DNA of 64,000 bases from Adhaeribacter radiodurans. GTDB lineage: Bacteria; Bacteroidota; Bacteroidia; Cytophagales; Hymenobacteraceae. The position numbers were made by a program, and so were the translations under genes. Shown in pieces: positions 52,595 to 62,553 of this stretch (position 1 is the stretch's first letter; each line of letters starts with the position of its first letter). The notes below the pieces were generated by a model. The model worked only from the letters and a program-made list of their open reading frames with translations, was not told the DNA's origin and ran no database searches. The DNA lies in NCBI RefSeq assembly GCF_014075995.1, contig NZ_CP055153.1, positions 496,001 to 560,000 of the forward strand, read 5' to 3'.

Positions 52595-53207
52595 GCTAAT
52601 GCGGAAATTTTGATATTTTAACTTGTTAGACAAACTTCTAAATTATAGTATTTAATAAGGCCGAACATGCACGTTGTTAATACTTTAAAAATTATGTTTG
52701 AGCTAAATTTAAGCTAAAGATAATGAAGTAATATTCTATTTTAAGATTGTAAAAAGCAAGCAGCTATTAAATTCTCTGTTATTGAATATTTTAAAATTAT
52801 AATGCTTTTTGTTGAAGATAAAATAGAGTAGTATTAATAAATTATTACCTGAAGATAGGATAAGAAGGAATGTTATAAAAAAATAATTTGATTAATTACT
52901 AAATTAAGAGGAAAATACTAAGAAAGTTATAGGAATATTCTTATGTGATGGGAATTGTATGAATGGAGCTTATTACCTTTATAGCTCAAAGTAAATAATA
53001 GTATTACTTACTTTTTTTGTGTGATTTTGAGTCCGGAAGGTTATTGATTAAATTATATTGCCAAAGCTTTTAAAAGTGAATAGGTAACAACTTTTTACCT
53101 TCAAGATGAAATCAACAAACAGATATTTACAGTTAACTAGCTAATATTTTTAAATTTATTCTTAAAAATATTAGTAAAGCTCTAGTTGTAAACAGACCAA
53201 ACCTTAT
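52595..53207. other. 613-bp AT-rich gap
   Basis: Very AT-rich with many short runs; no coding frame, RNA gene or repeat can be supported. It may hold the promoter of the small peptide gene at 53208. Confidence 0.5.
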
Positions 53208-53396
53208 ATGAAATCTATACTTAAGTTGTTGTTATTAGTAAGTTTAATGGTTGTAAGTCGCTTAGATAAGCAAAACTGGCACCTTACCGCTAAAGCAAAC
53301 AAAGAAAGCATTCCTGCTACTTACCCTGTAAGTGATAATAATTTTACTAAAGTAGTAAATTCACCTATTCAGCAATTTTATATCAGCCAGAAATAA
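53208..53396 (+). CDS. Possible small exported peptide
   Basis: 62 residues; family not recognised. MKSILKLLLLVSLMVVS resembles a signal peptide, followed by a polar mature segment (KQNWHLTAKANKESIPATYPV and SPIQQFYISQK). There is no clear signal-peptidase site, and the surrounding DNA is AT-rich, so it could be a chance frame. The good N-terminus and isolated position support a real small gene at moderate confidence. Confidence 0.45.
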   Translation: MKSILKLLLLVSLMVVSRLDKQNWHLTAKANKESIPATYPVSDNNFTKVVNSPIQQFYISQK

Positions 53397-53406
53397 TACT
53401 TTCCTT

Positions 53407-55500
53407 TTAACTTATTCTGCTCCAGTTTACGGTATTTGCTTGTAGCGATTGAATGTGCTGCTTTATATTCTCGTGTTCAGGCAAAGCTAATTCCGGATCC
53501 ATTTCTAAAATTTCCAGAGCTGCTGCCCTTGATTCCTGCAAAATTTTAGCATCTTTTGCTAAATCAGCAATTAATAAATCTAATACTCCACTTTGTTGCG
53601 TGCCCATTAAATCTCCCGGTCCACGGAGTTTTAAATCTATATCCGCAATTTCAAAACCGTTGTTCGTGCGAACCATTGTTTCTAAGCGAATTTTACTTTC
53701 CTTGCTTAGTTTGTAACTGGTCATTAATATGCAGTAGCTTTGCTCGGCTCCCCGTCCTACGCGCCCGCGTAATTGATGTAGTTGCGATAAACCAAACCGT
53801 TCGGCACTTTCAATTATCATAACCGAAGCATTAGGCACATTTACCCCCACTTCAATTACAGTAGTAGCTACCATAATATGAGTTTCGTTTTTTACGAAGC
53901 GCTGCATTTCAAAATCTTTGTCCTGCGGCTTCATTTTGCCGTGCACCATGCTAATCTGGTATTCCGGAAATGCCCGCGTCACGCTTTCGTAACCATCCAT
54001 TAAATCTTTGTAATCCATTGTTTCGGATTCTTCGATAAGTGGATACACAATGTAGACCTGGCGACCCAGTTTTATTTGTTCACGCAAGAAGCCGAATACC
54101 CGCAACCGGTGCGCATCGTAGCGGTGCACCGTAATTATTTCTTTTCGGCCGGCGGGCAACTCATCAATTACCGATACATCCAAATCGCCATACAAGGTCA
54201 TGGCTAAAGTGCGCGGAATAGGAGTAGCCGTCATAACGAGCACGTGGGGTATAATCCATGGATTTTTCTGCCAAAGTTTGGAGCGTTGGGCTACCCCAAA
54301 CCGGTGTTGCTCGTCAATTATGCAAAGGCCCAGGTTCTGGAACTTTACTACATCTTCGAGCAGCGCATGAGTACCTACAATCATTTTCATTTCGCCCGAT
54401 TGCAGTTGTTCGTGCAAAATTCTGCGTTCGCTCTGCTTGGTAGAGCCGGTAAGTTTGCCTATTAAAATACCTAATTTATCAGCGTATTGCTTTAAACCTA
54501 CATAATGCTGATCGGCCAGAATCTCGGTGGGAGCCATTAAACAAGATTGAGCGCCGTTGTCGTAGGCAATGAGCATAGCAATAAAAGCCACAATGGTTTT
54601 ACCACTACCTACATCGCCTTGCAAGAGCCGGTTCATTTGTTTGCCAGCGCCTAAATCTTTGTAAATTTCTTTAACTACTCTTTTTTGAGCATTGGTTAAA
54701 TCAAAAGCTAAATGGTTATTATAAAACTCCGTAAGAGTAGGCACTTGTTTAAAAACCTGACCTTTAAGTTCGGCTTTACGCACTGTTTTCTGCCGAAGTA
54801 ACTTTAGTTGTACATAAAACAACTCTTCAAATTTAAGTCGGAAGCGGGCTGCAGTAAGCTTTTCGGTTGATGCCGGAAAATGAATGTTCTGTAAGGCATC
54901 TAGCTTCGAAATCATGCGATACCGGTCCAACAAACTAAAAGGCAAAGTTTCTTTTACCTGCGGTTGAGCCAGCTTTAGCAATTCGGCCATCATGCGGCTA
55001 ATGGCCTTACTATCAATACGGTGATTTTTAAGTTTTTCGGTGGTATTGTAAACCGGTTGCAGAAAACTTTGATCAGCTTTTATTTCGCTTACAGCTTCTA
55101 TCTCCGGATGGGCCATATTCAGGCGGCTGTTAAAAAATGTAGGCTTACCAAAAATAACATACTCCAAGCTTTTTTGGAGTTGCGTTTGCATCCATTTAAC
55201 GCCTTTAAACCAAACCAATTCTAATTCACCGGTACTATCTTGTACTATAACCGATAAGCGCTGTTTGCGGCCTTCCCCTAGTAACTCTTTTGATTTTACA
55301 AACCCTTTAATCTGCACAAAAGGCAAACCTTCGTCGAGGTCAGAGATTTTATAAACCTGGGTCCTATCAAGATAGCGGAAAGGATAATGCTGAATTAAAT
55401 CGCCGTACGTAAAAATAGTAAGTTCTGTTTGCAACAAAATTGCTCTTTGCGGACCTATGCCTTTCAGAAACTCAATTTTAGTACGGAAAAAGTTAGACAC
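53407..55500 (-). CDS. recG: ATP-dependent DNA helicase RecG
   Basis: 697 residues. RecG remodels stalled forks and Holliday junctions. The N-terminal wedge (OB) domain with FEELFYVQLKLLRQK is followed by the helicase core: Walker A LLQGDVGSGKT at about 290, Walker B IIDEQHRFG, motif III TATPIPRTLAM and motif VI QLRGRVGRGAEQSYCIL. The C-terminal GPGDLMGTQQSG hook is also present. It lies downstream of gldD on the same strand, with heptad arrays between them. Confidence 0.97.
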   Translation of the reverse strand: MSNFFRTKIEFLKGIGPQRAILLQTELTIFTYGDLIQHYPFRYLDRTQVYKISDLDEGLPFVQIKGFVKSKELLGEGRKQRLSVIVQDSTGELELVWFKGVKWMQTQLQKSLEYVIFGKPTFFNSRLNMAHPEIEAVSEIKADQSFLQPVYNTTEKLKNHRIDSKAISRMMAELLKLAQPQVKETLPFSLLDRYRMISKLDALQNIHFPASTEKLTAARFRLKFEELFYVQLKLLRQKTVRKAELKGQVFKQVPTLTEFYNNHLAFDLTNAQKRVVKEIYKDLGAGKQMNRLLQGDVGSGKTIVAFIAMLIAYDNGAQSCLMAPTEILADQHYVGLKQYADKLGILIGKLTGSTKQSERRILHEQLQSGEMKMIVGTHALLEDVVKFQNLGLCIIDEQHRFGVAQRSKLWQKNPWIIPHVLVMTATPIPRTLAMTLYGDLDVSVIDELPAGRKEIITVHRYDAHRLRVFGFLREQIKLGRQVYIVYPLIEESETMDYKDLMDGYESVTRAFPEYQISMVHGKMKPQDKDFEMQRFVKNETHIMVATTVIEVGVNVPNASVMIIESAERFGLSQLHQLRGRVGRGAEQSYCILMTSYKLSKESKIRLETMVRTNNGFEIADIDLKLRGPGDLMGTQQSGVLDLLIADLAKDAKILQESRAAALEILEMDPELALPEHENIKQHIQSLQANTVNWSRIS

Positions 55501-55516
55501 TCTTTTAAATTATGTA

Positions 55517-55537
55517 TTAGAAATTAAAAATTGGAAA
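55517..55537. repeat. Heptad array upstream of recG
   Basis: Three units: TTAGAAA, TTAAAAA and TTGGAAA, in phase. Confidence 0.5.
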
Positions 55538-55613
55538 TGAATCTAAACAAGAAGATTTCATTCCTTGATATTATAGCATTTGCTTTTTTAATTTTCAATC
55601 AATATCAAATAGT

Positions 55614-55655
55614 TTTTAAATTTCTAATTCATAATTTTTAATTTCAAATTCTTAA
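55614..55655. repeat. Heptad array after gldD
   Basis: Six in-phase units of TTTCTAA type (TTTCTAA, TTCATAA, TTTTTAA and others), 5 bp from the gldD stop; same words as before the cysteine desulfurase gene (32726). Confidence 0.7.
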
Positions 55656-55660
55656 ATTGT

Positions 55661-56272
55661 TTACCTCCACTCCAAAGTGTTGAGCATATGAACAATGTCC
55701 TTTTTAATGTATTCAATTACTGGAGCCAGCGAGTCGTTGGCGGTAGCGGTACGAAAATACAAGGCACCCCGGAAAAATCGCTCCGTAGAATCGGTTACAT
55801 AGAACTGAAATTGGCTGGGAACTTCGCCGCTTAGTTCAAATAAATTAGCGGTTTTGCCTGTAGGAGTTTTTATTACTGCTTCCGTAATTCCTTCGGCCTT
55901 TATCTGGTGCTTGGAGGTTAAGCGGCGAGCATCTTCGATAAGCGCATTAAAGGTCTTTTGATTATGGTTAATAGTTCGATAGGTAAGCTGCACATTGGCG
56001 TTAAAACGAGGGTAAAACACGTTAATCCAATGTGGTTCTGCCAGCCGAGAGGAGTCTGGCCGGATTTTACTGTATACCGAATATTCGAAATAATATGGAT
56101 GTTTTTCGGTAAGCGGCCGGTACTTTGGCACCGGTAAATCAATGCGGTTGTAGCCTTTAGGTTTAGGAGTAAACTCTTCGGAGCACGAATAGAAAACAAA
56201 AGAACCTAAGCACAACAGCAAAACTGGTTGCTTAAGCCACCGATGAAATATTTTCCTTGCTTTCGCCCACAT
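55661..56272 (-). CDS. gldD: Gliding motility lipoprotein GldD
   Basis: 203 residues. A signal ends near FYSC, giving Cys30 as the acylation site, followed by the GldD opening [21 protein letters not shown]. The rest ([52 protein letters not shown]) fits the family. GldD is one of the lipoproteins needed for gliding and type IX secretion in Flavobacterium; its molecular role is unclear. It overlaps the gldE 3' end by 41 bp, so the pair is translated together. Confidence 0.92.
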   Translation of the reverse strand: MWAKARKIFHRWLKQPVLLLCLGSFVFYSCSEEFTPKPKGYNRIDLPVPKYRPLTEKHPYYFEYSVYSKIRPDSSRLAEPHWINVFYPRFNANVQLTYRTINHNQKTFNALIEDARRLTSKHQIKAEGITEAVIKTPTGKTANLFELSGEVPSQFQFYVTDSTERFFRGALYFRTATANDSLAPVIEYIKKDIVHMLNTLEWR

Positions 56273-57608
56273 ATACTTTTACACGTTTAACGTGTTTGTT
56301 ATCCGCTGATTCTATTACAAACTTAAATTTATCAAATTCAGTATCTTCGCCATCCTGCGGAATTTTAGAAAATAACTCAATCATTAAACCTCCTATTGAT
56401 TCGTTTTTACCTCTTACCGGCTCAAAAATATCGGTAGTACTACCAATAATCCGGCAGAAATCGGCCAGCGAGGTTTTCCCTTCAAAGATATAGGTGTTTT
56501 CGTTGATTTGCGAATAAACAATTTCGTCTTCTTCGTCAAATTCATCTTTAATATCGCCCACAATTTCTTCAATTACATCTTCAAAGGTTAACAAACCCGA
56601 CGTGCCGCCGTATTCATCTACAACAATAGCCATATGAACGTGGCGCTCCTGAAAATCTTTTAGTAAATCATCTACTTTTTTAATTTCCGGTACAAAATAC
56701 GGCGGCCGGATTAAGGTTTGCCAAATAAAGTCAGGGCTGGCATCTAAATGCGGAAGCAAATCTTTTACGTATAAAATGCCTTCTATCTGGTCAATGCTGC
56801 CGTTGTAAACCGGAATCCGGGAGTACTCATACTGGTTAATTAACGGAATAATTTCGGCGAGTTTTTGGGTAATATCAAAAGCAGCAATATCCATGCGGGA
56901 GCGCATTACTTGTTTTACCGTAAGCGAACCAAAATTAACAATCCCTTTCAGGATTTCTTTTTCTTCGTGGGTAGTTTCAGGGGTGCTAGCTTCTTCAATG
57001 GCTTGCTGTAGTTCTTCAATAATTTGGGTAGTGGGCCGATGACGATATCGGTTCTCGATGGCTTGAGTAATGTATAAAAGCAATGAAACAAGCGGAGAAA
57101 GTAAATTTTGTGCCGTATTTACTACGCCCGTCATTCGTTGCGCCGTAATCAGGTTCTTCTGATTGGCATATACTTTTGGTAATACTTCGCCAAAAAAAGC
57201 AATTGCCAAGGTAAATAGTAAGGTAAAGCCTAATAACATGCCCATGTTAATAGTGGGCAAAGCAACTACCTCCCAAAAAAGATGCAAACTAATAATAACA
57301 ATACTCAAATTAATAATAGTATCGAGTACCAATAGAGTAGTAAGCAACCGGCGCGGGTTTTCCAGTAAAACTGGTATCAGATGTATCGAGCGCTTCGGGC
57401 TTTGCCGGCAAAGTATCAGGTCGTTTTCGGATAAGGAGAAAAATGCAACCTCAGCTCCCGAAACCAGGGCTGAGGCTGTTAGTAAAAAAATAATGCAAAT
57501 GAAAGTAAGATACGGCAACAAGCCCGAAAAATCGGGAAGGATTAAAAGTAAGGAGAGTACTATAAAACTTTTACTCTCAGGGTCGCCGCCCGAATCAATA
57601 TTTTCCAA
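56232..57608 (-). CDS. gldE: Gliding motility-associated protein GldE (CNNM/CorC-type)
   Basis: 458 residues with a TTG start. The N-terminal 200 residues hold the DUF21 membrane domain (about four helices, with [17 protein letters not shown]). Two CBS motifs follow ([14 protein letters not shown] to LPHL, then [36 protein letters not shown]) and the CorC/HlyC C-terminal domain. CNNM-like proteins handle Mg2+ or Co2+; GldE is associated with GldD in gliding bacteria. It is encoded between ssb and gldD. Confidence 0.93.
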   Translation of the reverse strand: MENIDSGGDPESKSFIVLSLLLILPDFSGLLPYLTFICIIFLLTASALVSGAEVAFFSLSENDLILCRQSPKRSIHLIPVLLENPRRLLTTLLVLDTIINLSIVIISLHLFWEVVALPTINMGMLLGFTLLFTLAIAFFGEVLPKVYANQKNLITAQRMTGVVNTAQNLLSPLVSLLLYITQAIENRYRHRPTTQIIEELQQAIEEASTPETTHEEKEILKGIVNFGSLTVKQVMRSRMDIAAFDITQKLAEIIPLINQYEYSRIPVYNGSIDQIEGILYVKDLLPHLDASPDFIWQTLIRPPYFVPEIKKVDDLLKDFQERHVHMAIVVDEYGGTSGLLTFEDVIEEIVGDIKDEFDEEDEIVYSQINENTYIFEGKTSLADFCRIIGSTTDIFEPVRGKNESIGGLMIELFSKIPQDGEDTEFDKFKFVIESADNKHVKRVKVYVGESKENISSVA

Positions 57609-57635
57609 AGTAAAGCTGTTTAGTGGAACATCGGG

Positions 57636-58073
57636 TTAAAAGGGCAAATCATCTGGTTCACCCTCAAAGGCCGGCGCTTCAGCCCGCCCGCCTGAACTCG
57701 AACCAGCCGTTTCCGGGTTGCTGTTATTTGCTCCGGCATCGGTCCGGCCACCTAACATAGTCATGTTATCGGCTACTATTTCGGTGGAGTAACGCTGAAT
57801 ACCTTCTTTATCCTGATAATTGTTCGTTCTGATTTTACCTTCAATGTAAACTGATTGCCCTTTTTTTAAGTATTTCTCGGCTACTTCAGCTAAACCACGC
57901 CATACCACAATGTTGTGCCACTCGGTGCGTTCCTGCTTTTCGCCATTTTTATCTTTAAAAGTCTCAGAAGTAGCAATCGGAAAACGAGCTACAGCTACGC
58001 CGCCTTCCAGATGCCGTACTTCCGGATCTTTGCCCAAATTACCTACTAAAATTACTTTGTTTACACTTGCCAT
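57636..58073 (-). CDS. ssb: Single-stranded DNA-binding protein
   Basis: 145 residues. The OB fold fills residues 1-108, opening with [18 protein letters not shown] and including [22 protein letters not shown] low-complexity Gly/Ser/Asn linker and the acidic tip EGEPDDLPF follow; this tip is the docking site for partner proteins in SSBs. It sits between mutY and gldE in the gldDE-ssb-mutY arrangement usual in Bacteroidota. A -7 element candidate is upstream at 58094. Confidence 0.96.
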   Translation of the reverse strand: MASVNKVILVGNLGKDPEVRHLEGGVAVARFPIATSETFKDKNGEKQERTEWHNIVVWRGLAEVAEKYLKKGQSVYIEGKIRTNNYQDKEGIQRYSTEIVADNMTMLGGRTDAGANNSNPETAGSSSGGRAEAPAFEGEPDDLPF

Positions 58074-58093
58074 AGAAAACGCGTTTAGGTTTA

Positions 58094-58101
58094 CAAAACT
58101 A
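58094..58101 (-). promoter_or_regulatory. Candidate -7 element of ssb
   Basis: On the minus strand TAGTTTTG fits TAnnTTTG, 21 bp before the ssb ATG; it would let ssb-gldE-gldD be expressed apart from mutY. Confidence 0.38.
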
Positions 58102-58120
58102 AAGTTAAGTTTAAATATAA

Positions 58121-59200
58121 TTAAAATCCGGTATCCTGCAAATATTGGCTGATAAGGACAGATTTAGGTAATTGCTCAATTTCATCTTTCGAATAAGCCA
58201 CTAAGTCAGTTGATTCCAGGCTTTTCTCCCTTAAACGGAAATTTAGTTCTATCAGATAAAATTTGGCTACTATTTTCTGGTGACTTAAAGTACGTTTATA
58301 CGTTTTAATGGGTTCCTGAATATATTTATAATCTATAGAAGGTTCCAGACTGGATACTTGTTGCCGGATACTTTCCGGGGAAAAAGCAGCTTCCTCTTCG
58401 GGTAATAAATAAAAATCGTAGAGCCCCTGCCAAATATCACTTTCCGTTCGCTTTTTTAAATAATACGTTTGCTCGTGTCGAAACACCAGATAATGGAAAT
58501 ATCGCAAGCGGCTGCCTTTATTTTTAACTTTATGCGGTAAGGCTTCTACCAGGCCGTGCTGAAACGCGTAGCACACCTGCTGGAAAGGACAAAACAAGCA
58601 ATCGGGCATTAATGGGGTGCATTGGATAGCCCCAAATTCCATAATGGCTTGGTTATAAGTATCCGGGTGATCAGCGGGAATTAACGAATCGGCGAGTACC
58701 TGAAAGGCTTTTTTACCGGCCGGACTAGCAATGTTTTCGGCCAACCCAAATACTCTGGCCAGTACCCTAAACACGTTACCATCTACTACGGCTACCTTTT
58801 CTCTATAAGCAAAAGAAGCAATTGCGGCGGCTGTATACGGACCAATTCCTTTTAATTGCAATAAACCATTGTAAGTAGCAGGAAATATTCCATTACATTC
58901 TTTCGTTATATAGATGGCCGTTTGGTGCATATTGCGGGCCCGGGAATAATACCCCAGACCTTGCCAGTGGCGGAGTACTTCGTCAGGCGGAGCGGCTGCT
59001 AAATCCTGAACAGTAGGGTAAGCAGAGATAAAATCCAGGTAATAAGGTAATCCTTGTTTCACCCGGGTTTGTTGTAAAATTACTTCGGATAGCCAAATAG
59101 CGTACGGATCTTTGGTTTCGCGCCAAGGTAAAGAACGTTGATGACGTTGGTACCAATTTATTAAGGTAGTGGCAAAATAATCAGGAGTAGGAAGCGCCAT
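58121..59200 (-). CDS. mutY: A/G-specific adenine glycosylase
   Basis: 359 residues. It removes adenine mispaired with 8-oxoguanine. The HhH-GPD core has [34 protein letters not shown] with the catalytic Asp, the FeS loop C-x6-C-x2-C-x5-C is seen in [17 protein letters not shown], and a C-terminal NUDIX-like domain recognises 8-oxoG. It is divergent to the HU gene. Its end lies 48 bp upstream of the ssb start on the same strand. Confidence 0.96.
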   Translation of the reverse strand: MALPTPDYFATTLINWYQRHQRSLPWRETKDPYAIWLSEVILQQTRVKQGLPYYLDFISAYPTVQDLAAAPPDEVLRHWQGLGYYSRARNMHQTAIYITKECNGIFPATYNGLLQLKGIGPYTAAAIASFAYREKVAVVDGNVFRVLARVFGLAENIASPAGKKAFQVLADSLIPADHPDTYNQAIMEFGAIQCTPLMPDCLFCPFQQVCYAFQHGLVEALPHKVKNKGSRLRYFHYLVFRHEQTYYLKKRTESDIWQGLYDFYLLPEEEAAFSPESIRQQVSSLEPSIDYKYIQEPIKTYKRTLSHQKIVAKFYLIELNFRLREKSLESTDLVAYSKDEIEQLPKSVLISQYLQDTGF

Positions 59201-59299
59201 TATGGTATTATTTGACTTAAAAATAGTATGCTTAACAACAATCTGACAGCATAAAATGATTTTTTGAGTAAATAGTTTTTACTTATCGAAAAGTGGGAG

Positions 59300-59307
59300 T
59301 ACCTTTG
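59300..59307 (+). promoter_or_regulatory. Candidate -7 element of the HU gene
   Basis: TACCTTTG fits TAnnTTTG and lies 97 bp before the GTG start; a T-rich -33 region (59275-59280) is 20 bp upstream. Confidence 0.42.
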
Positions 59308-59403
59308 TGCCCCGATTTAAAGCTAAGTAAAAGACAGAGTTAGCCTTATAACGCAACAATTTTATTTAATTATTTTTTTAACTAACAAACAAACTTTACC
59401 ACA

Positions 59404-59712
59404 GTGACTAAAGCAGAAGTAATATCAGAGATTGCAGAGAAGACAGGTATTGAGAAAACGGATGTAGCTGCTACCGTTGAAGCATTCTTCAAAGTAGTGA
59501 AAGATTCCATGTCTAATGGTAACAATATCTATGTGAGAGGATTCGGTAGCTTTGTCAATAAGAAAAGAGCGAAGAAAGTAGCCCGTAACATCTCCAAAAA
59601 TACGGCTATTATTATTGATGAGCACTTTATTCCTTCCTTTAAGCCTTCAAAAACATTTATTCAGAAAATAAAAAATAGCAAAAAGCTGAACGTAGCAGCT
59701 GTTTCTCAATAA
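59404..59712 (+). CDS. HU/IHF-family DNA-binding protein
   Basis: 102 residues with a GTG start (TKAEVISEIAEKTGIEKTDV). The DNA-binding arm region contains IYVRGFGSFVNKKRAKKVARNI, matching the IHF/HU signature, and IPSFKPSKTF follows. It is an architectural nucleoid protein that bends DNA. It is divergent from mutY and is followed by a TPR gene; the HU-next-to-mutY order is common in Bacteroidota. It is about 10 residues longer than E. coli HU. Confidence 0.94.
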   Translation: MTKAEVISEIAEKTGIEKTDVAATVEAFFKVVKDSMSNGNNIYVRGFGSFVNKKRAKKVARNISKNTAIIIDEHFIPSFKPSKTFIQKIKNSKKLNVAAVSQ

Positions 59713-59763
59713 ATGGGAATAGTTAACTTATCTTATTTGTATCATAATAATTTATAATAGCTT

Positions 59764-60657
59764 CTGAAAACGATCTTCCGACCTCAAATTTTAGTGGTAA
59801 TAGCGGCAATTGCGCTTATTATTGGAATGTTTTTTTTGCCCAGAGTTATTATAAACAAAGATAAGCAAGGAGCTCTTTCCAAATCAGGTGCGGCTCGCGA
59901 TAAAGGAACCGCACCTGCCTCCGGAGAAGAAAGCCACGAAGGTCATGCGCACGCCCCCGGCGAAGGCCATGATGCCGAAGAGGTAGCTCACGTAGAAGCA
60001 ACCCCTCAGCAACTTGCCGAATTAAATCTTTTGCGGCGGCAATATAACCTGGAAAAAAATGATTTGGCGCGCCTGAAACTAGCTAACCAGTTAGGGCAGA
60101 AGTACGCGGCAATTAGTAAATATGATAGTGCTGGTTACTTTTATGAGCAGGTAGCAGCGGTTCGTCCCGGTGAAACAGCATATCAGAAAGCGGCAGATCA
60201 ATACTTTGAGGCATTTAGCTTTGCGGCCACCGAAGACCGCTCGAAGGTACTAGGAGAAAAAGCCCGGAGCCTGTACGAAAAAGTGTTGCAAAATAACCCA
60301 GCTAACCTGGATGCTAAAACCAACATAGCCATGACTTACATTGCCAGTGAGTCGCCTATGCAAGGAATTACCCTGCTACGGGAAGTAATTACTACCGATC
60401 CAAATAACGAAAAAGCTTTGTTTAACCTGGGTATTTTGTCTATTCAATCTACGCAGTACGATAAAGCTATTGAGCGATTTGAGAAATTAGTAAGCCTTAA
60501 TCCGAAGCACGTACAAGGTAATTTTTACCTGGGAGTTTCATTGGCAGAAGCAGGCAAAAAACAAGAGGCCGAAACAGCCTTAAAAAGAGCTAAATCGCTC
60601 AGCGATGATCCTGGTTTTCAGGCATCGGTAGATAATGAATTAAGTAAATTAAAATAG
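59764..60657 (+). CDS. Membrane-anchored tetratricopeptide-repeat protein
   Basis: 297 residues if translation starts at CTG 59764. The first standard start, GTG 59794, would remove KTIFRPQIL, which looks like the conserved cytoplasmic anchor before the helix at VVIAAIALIIGMFFLPRVII. A His/Glu/Gly-rich stretch (ESHEGHAHAPGEGHDAEE, possible metal affinity) leads into about five TPR units (for example NPANLDAKTNIAMTYI and DPNNEKALFNLGILSI). It may scaffold cell-envelope proteins. The start codon choice is uncertain. Confidence 0.75.
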   Translation: MKTIFRPQILVVIAAIALIIGMFFLPRVIINKDKQGALSKSGAARDKGTAPASGEESHEGHAHAPGEGHDAEEVAHVEATPQQLAELNLLRRQYNLEKNDLARLKLANQLGQKYAAISKYDSAGYFYEQVAAVRPGETAYQKAADQYFEAFSFAATEDRSKVLGEKARSLYEKVLQNNPANLDAKTNIAMTYIASESPMQGITLLREVITTDPNNEKALFNLGILSIQSTQYDKAIERFEKLVSLNPKHVQGNFYLGVSLAEAGKKQEAETALKRAKSLSDDPGFQASVDNELSKLK

Positions 60658-60741
60658 TACTAATTTAGCTGTAGCAAAAATTCTGTTGTAGTTAGATTAC
60701 CCAAAAAATCAAAAAAGTTTAATCCATTAAATCAAAAAATT

Positions 60742-60831
60742 ATGCCTTGCGGTAAAAAAAGAAAAAGACACAAAATCTCTACTCACAAAAGAAAAAAACG
60801 TCTACGGAAAAACAGACATAAGAAAAAATAG
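60742..60831 (+). CDS. 29-residue basic protein resembling AURKAIP1/COX24 (mS38/bS22-like)
   Basis: 29 residues, 18 of them Lys or Arg; MPCGKKRKRHKISTHKRKK contains the KRKRHK and KRKKRLRKNRHKKK patterns of the AURKAIP1/COX24 domain. Mycobacterial bS22 and mitochondrial mS38, small ribosomal-subunit proteins, have this kind of sequence; that the Bacteroidota version is ribosomal is an inference. It lies between the TPR gene and rng and ends in a possible terminator. Confidence 0.72.
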   Translation: MPCGKKRKRHKISTHKRKKRLRKNRHKKK

Positions 60832-60853
60832 CACTTTGTTATTTTTTTGCAGG

Positions 60854-60883
60854 CCCACGTTGCAGCGCGCAATCGTGGGTTTT
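60854..60883 (+). terminator. Possible terminator after the small basic protein gene
   Basis: Stem of 10 bp (CCCACG and TTGC paired with GCAA and CGTGGG) with one bulged T, then TTTT. Weak T tract. Confidence 0.5.
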
Positions 60884-60915
60884 GGTATTTTAGTTAACAC
60901 CTAATCCTTAAAATA

Positions 60916-62529
60916 GTGAGTAATGAATTAATTATCAATTCTACTCAGGATGGGGAACGAATCGCGCTCTTACAGGATAAAAGATTAGTTGAATATCACT
61001 TTGAACGTAATGATACCAACTATACTGTAGGAGATATTTTTCTGGGCACTGTTAAAAAAGTAATGCCCGGCCTGAATGCTGCTTTTATTGATATTGGATA
61101 CGAGAAAGACGCTTTTCTCCACTACCACGACTTGGGCGTCAATTTTCGATCGCTCAGTAAATTCGTAAAAGTAGCTCAGACGCAAAAAAACGCTACGGCT
61201 CGTTTAAGTCAGTATAAATTTGAACCCGAAATTGATAAGCTCGGTAAAATCAGCGATGTGCTGAAAAAAGGGCAGCAATTACTGGTACAAATTGTTAAAG
61301 AACCTATTTCTACCAAGGGGCCGCGACTCTCGTGCGAGTTGTCGTTGGCTGGTCGGTATCTGGTGCTGGTTCCGTTTTCGAATACGGTGAGCGTATCTAA
61401 GAAAATTGTGAGCAAAGAAGAGCGCCAGCGACTGAAGCGGTTAATTATGTCCATTAAGCCCGAAAATTTCGGGGTAATTATCCGGACAGTAGCAGAAGGC
61501 CGCGATGTGGCAGAACTGGATAAAGATCTGCGGAGCATGGTGGCTAATTGGGAAGAAGGCTTTAATGTATTACGTACAGCCAAAGAGCGCGATAAAGTTC
61601 TCGGCGAACTAGGAAGATCGTCGTCCATCCTGCGGGATATTTTAAACGAAAGCTTCGACAGTATAGTGGTAGATAGTGCCAAACTGTACGAAGAGACCAA
61701 AAATTATATTGAGAAAATTGCACCGGATAAAGCCCGGATTTTAAAGCACTACTCAGGTAAAGTAAAAACCTTTGAGCAGTTTGGAATTGAAAAGCAGCTA
61801 AAATCGCTGTTTGGTAAAACGGTAAGTATACCCGGTGGAGGTTACCTGGTAATTGAACACACCGAAGCGCTACACGTAATCGACGTGAACAGCGGAAATA
61901 AATCGAACACCGAGACGGATCAGGAAGCAACCGCCCTCAATGTAAACCTAACGGCTGCCCGCGAAGTTGTACGCCAAATGCGACTTCGCGATTTAGGTGG
62001 TATAATTGTTACGGATTTTATTGATATGAAATCGGCGGAAAACCGCCAGAAAGTGTTTGATGTAGTAAAAGAAGAGATGAAAAGGGACCGTTCTAAATCA
62101 ACGGTTTTGCCTATTTCTAAATTTGGGTTAATGCAGATTACCCGCCAGCGCGTACGACCGGAACAAAACATTGTTACTGGCGAAGTTTGCCCGACTTGTA
62201 ACGGCACTGGTAAAATATCGGCCAGCATTTTGGTTACCGACGAAATCGAAAATACTATTGACGATTTACTAACGAACCAGAATCAGAAGAACATTACGCT
62301 TTACGTGCATCCGTTTTTACACGCGTATTACACCAAGGGCCTGATTTCGAAGCAACTGAAGTGGTTCTTCCATTATTATAAATGGATTGGAGTTATGAAA
62401 GATACTTCGTTGGGCTTAACGGAATATAAGATAATGGATGAACGTAACGAAGAAATTGAAGTACACTCCAGCGCTATAGAAGTAAACAGTGTACAAGATA
62501 AGTTTGAAGCAGTAGACGAAGTAGTTTAA
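60916..62529 (+). CDS. rng: Ribonuclease G/E family protein
   Basis: 537 residues with a GTG start (SNELIINSTQDGERIALLQD). The S1 RNA-binding domain is near residues 35-135 (GDIFLGTVKKVMPGLNAAFIDIGYEKDAFLHYHDLG). The catalytic DNase-I-like core has LHVIDVNSGN and GGIIVTDFIDM, with the Asp metal ligands; CPTCNGTG is the Zn-link. It processes rRNA and degrades mRNA. The absence of a long degradosome tail suits RNase G. It is near the HU gene, as usual in Bacteroidota. Confidence 0.94.
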   Translation: MSNELIINSTQDGERIALLQDKRLVEYHFERNDTNYTVGDIFLGTVKKVMPGLNAAFIDIGYEKDAFLHYHDLGVNFRSLSKFVKVAQTQKNATARLSQYKFEPEIDKLGKISDVLKKGQQLLVQIVKEPISTKGPRLSCELSLAGRYLVLVPFSNTVSVSKKIVSKEERQRLKRLIMSIKPENFGVIIRTVAEGRDVAELDKDLRSMVANWEEGFNVLRTAKERDKVLGELGRSSSILRDILNESFDSIVVDSAKLYEETKNYIEKIAPDKARILKHYSGKVKTFEQFGIEKQLKSLFGKTVSIPGGGYLVIEHTEALHVIDVNSGNKSNTETDQEATALNVNLTAAREVVRQMRLRDLGGIIVTDFIDMKSAENRQKVFDVVKEEMKRDRSKSTVLPISKFGLMQITRQRVRPEQNIVTGEVCPTCNGTGKISASILVTDEIENTIDDLLTNQNQKNITLYVHPFLHAYYTKGLISKQLKWFFHYYKWIGVMKDTSLGLTEYKIMDERNEEIEVHSSAIEVNSVQDKFEAVDEVV

Positions 62530-62553
62530 TTAGCACCCATTATTAATAAAAAT

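Noticed and set aside
61209-61700. 163-codon antisense frame within rng
   Set aside because: Opposite to a conserved enzyme gene, with a serine/leucine-rich composition typical of antisense shadows.
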